A stretch of DNA of 5,896 nt from MFKM01 sp038065115. Its GTDB lineage: Bacteria > Patescibacteriota > Minisyncoccia > UBA6257 > MFKM01. The DNA lies in the NCBI GenBank assembly GCA_038065115.1, contig JBBTRS010000024.1:1-5896 (forward strand), in the 5' to 3' direction. Below the pieces are notes generated by a model. That model saw nothing but the letters and a program-made list of their open reading frames with translations. It was not told the DNA's origin and ran no database searches. A program made the translations under genes and the position numbers. This document shows positions 4,575 to 5,896 of this stretch, piece by piece (position 1 is the first letter of the stretch; every line of letters starts with the position of its first letter).

Positions 4575-5896
4575 ATGAATGTCAAAATTCCAAACGAAGT
4601 CTTAGAGATTGTCAAAAAACTTCAAAATAACGGTTATCAAGCGTTTCTGGTGGGCGGTTGCGTCCGCGACCTTATCCGGAGTGAAGCCGAAGGATTGCCC
4701 ATAAAACCAAAAGATTGGGATATTACCACTAACGCTAAACCCGAAGAAATTCAAAAACTTTTTTCCGATTTTAGAAGCGCTGCCGGCGCCCACCCGTCGG
4801 CAGGCGAGGATAAGCCCGCCACCGTTTATGAAAATACCTTCGGAACGGTCGGCGTCAAAACCGAATCCGAGGACCCGTCCCTTAAAATTATTGAAATAAC
4901 CTCTTTTCGCTTAGAAGGGAAATATACCGACAAAAGACACCCCGATGAAATAAAATTCGCCAAAACCGTTGAAGAGGATTTATCGCGCCGCGATTTTACC
5001 GTAAACGCAATGGCCTTGTGCCACGAAACATGGGAATTAAGAAATAAAACGGAAAAAAAAGAAAATGCGCGATCCATATTCCATGGTTCAGGCTTTAAAA
5101 TTATTGACCCTTACGACGGACAGAAAGATTTAAAAAATAAAATTATCCGCACCGTAGGAGATCCGGAAACGCGTTTTAGCGAAGACGCCCTGCGCCTGAT
5201 AAGAGCGATTCGTTTCGCCGCCGAATTAAATTTTAAAATTGAAGAAAAAACCGCCGCGGCTGTTAAGAAAGAAGCTGAACTTTTGGCCGTGATTGCCAAA
5301 GAAAGAATTCGCGATGAACTGGAAAAAATAATAATGTCTGAACGGGCCGCTGAAGGCATCCGCAAATTAAAAGAATCAAATCTGCTCTCTTGGGTTATTC
5401 CGGAGTTAGGCGAGGGGATTGGCGTTGGCCAAAACAAGCATCATATTTATGAAGTTTTTGAACATAATGTTCGGGCGCTGGATTATGCCGCCAAAAATAA
5501 TTATTCGCTGGTTATCCGTTTGGCGTCGTTGCTCCACGATGTCGCTAAACCGCGAACCAAAAAAGGCGAGGGACCGGATTCAACTTTTTATAACCACGAA
5601 ATTGTCGGCGCTAAAATAACCAATCAAATACTTAATCGTCTTCACTTCCCCAAAGAAATTATTGAAAAAACTACGCATCTCGTTCGTTGCCATCTATTTT
5701 ATTACAATGTGGGCGAGGTCACCGAAGCCGGAGTCCGCCGATTTTTGCGCCGGGTGGGTCCGGAAAATATAAACGACCTGATAAAAGTCAGAGAAGCCGA
5801 TCGCATCGGCTCCGGCGTGCCCAAAGCCGTTCCTTATAAAATCCGCCATTTGCTTTTTATGGTGGAAAAAGTAAAACAAGATCCTCTTTCGCCCAA
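4575..5896 (+). CDS. cca: CCA-adding enzyme (tRNA nucleotidyltransferase) with HD domain, 3' end outside window
   Basis: This class II nucleotidyltransferase adds CCA to tRNA 3' ends using CTP and ATP. About 440 codons are visible. The polymerase head has LVGGCVRD (25-32), the metal-binding pair D47 and D49 in KDWDITT, FGTVGV (89-94), SRRDFTVNAMA (137-147) and IDPYDGQKDL. The template motif EDxxR that selects CTP and then ATP is present as E203, D204 and R207, followed by RAIRFAAELNFKIEE. A C-terminal HD domain has H289/H290, HD at 321-322 (LLHDVAKP) and H341 (FYNHE). The start at 4575 gives the usual short lead into the GG motif; a second ATG at 4579 is out of frame. Two stretches look longer than usual: residues about 69-83, which are GC-rich, and about 149-169. 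With both tRNA genes here lacking encoded CCA, the enzyme is presumably essential. PolyA polymerases share the fold, but the HD domain and motif spacing favour the CCA enzyme. Confidence 0.95.
   Translation, partial: MNVKIPNEVLEIVKKLQNNGYQAFLVGGCVRDLIRSEAEGLPIKPKDWDITTNAKPEEIQKLFSDFRSAAGAHPSAGEDKPATVYENTFGTVGVKTESEDPSLKIIEITSFRLEGKYTDKRHPDEIKFAKTVEEDLSRRDFTVNAMALCHETWELRNKTEKKENARSIFHGSGFKIIDPYDGQKDLKNKIIRTVGDPETRFSEDALRLIRAIRFAAELNFKIEEKTAAAVKKEAELLAVIAKERIRDELEKIIMSERAAEGIRKLKESNLLSWVIPELGEGIGVGQNKHHIYEVFEHNVRALDYAAKNNYSLVIRLASLLHDVAKPRTKKGEGPDSTFYNHEIVGAKITNQILNRLHFPKEIIEKTTHLVRCHLFYYNVGEVTEAGVRRFLRRVGPENINDLIKVREADRIGSGVPKAVPYKIRHLLFMVEKVKQDPLSP
4778..4822 (+). repeat. GC-rich, hairpin-forming in-frame insert in cca
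   Basis: The stretch is markedly richer in GC than the flanking coding sequence. It contains CTGCCGGCG (4780-4788), which pairs with CGTCGGCAG (4795-4803) with one wobble around a 6-nt loop, and then GGCG (4803-4806) pairing with CGCC (4817-4820). It encodes about AGAHPSAGEDKPA between the PEEIQKLF helix and the FGTV strand, where CCA enzymes usually have a shorter link. The reading frame stays open across it. Such features recall in-frame palindromic elements known from Rickettsia, but repeat copies elsewhere cannot be tested here. Confidence 0.5.

Noticed and set aside
4778..4822. Frameshift or assembly error in cca
   Set aside because: Motifs before (DWD) and after (FGTVGV, RRDFT) are in the same frame and no stop codon occurs, so the extra sequence is a clean in-frame insert.
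4602..5879. Four minus-strand open frames and one plus-strand frame (5419-5619) within cca
   Set aside because: All are shadows of the cca frame, which carries every expected motif in order.
1..5896. CRISPR array, transposase, phage or defence module
   Set aside because: No regularly spaced direct repeats, no transposase or integrase motif and no restriction, toxin or nuclease gene was seen on either strand.

Overview
The window is AT-rich, compact bacterial DNA. It holds three clear housekeeping proteins (RecG, a D-2-hydroxyacid dehydrogenase, a CCA-adding enzyme), two tRNA genes, a GlmU-like left-handed beta-helix protein and one unrecognised small membrane protein. Short intergenic gaps, tRNA genes without encoded CCA, a stand-alone beta-helix acetyltransferase-like protein and several genes without a Shine-Dalgarno sequence would fit a Patescibacteria/CPR (Parcubacteria-like) genome. 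This placement is inference from style, not from a marker gene. The visible stop codons are TAA and no in-frame TGA was seen, so there is no sign of TGA recoding.

Layout. 1-1804 (minus) is recG, cut by the left edge within helicase motif VI. 1845-1917 (minus) is tRNA-Lys(CTT), 40 nt upstream of recG and read the same way. 1918-2074 is a divergent control region containing a 50-bp near-perfect palindrome and good candidate promoters in both directions. 2075-3043 (plus) is the dehydrogenase. 3051-3122 (minus) is tRNA-Arg(TCG), ending 7 nt from the dehydrogenase stop codon and carrying the best promoter in the window. 3252-3737 (plus) is a small membrane-anchored protein with a strong Shine-Dalgarno sequence, followed by a rho-independent terminator. 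3814-4479 (minus) is the GlmU-like beta-helix protein, also with a strong Shine-Dalgarno sequence. 4575 to the right edge (plus) is the CCA-adding enzyme.

How it fits together. Neither tRNA gene encodes its 3' CCA, so the tRNA nucleotidyltransferase in the same window would be needed to mature both. Two modes of translation start appear. The small membrane protein and the beta-helix protein have AGGAGG-type sites. The dehydrogenase and cca start codons lie about where transcription should begin after a TATGAT or TATACT box, which suggests leaderless mRNAs; recG has no Shine-Dalgarno site and a possible very short leader.

No mobile element, CRISPR array or defence system is visible. The least ordinary items are the 50-bp palindrome with mirror-image promoter boxes, the apparent leaderless/SD split, and a GC-rich hairpin-forming in-frame insert in cca.
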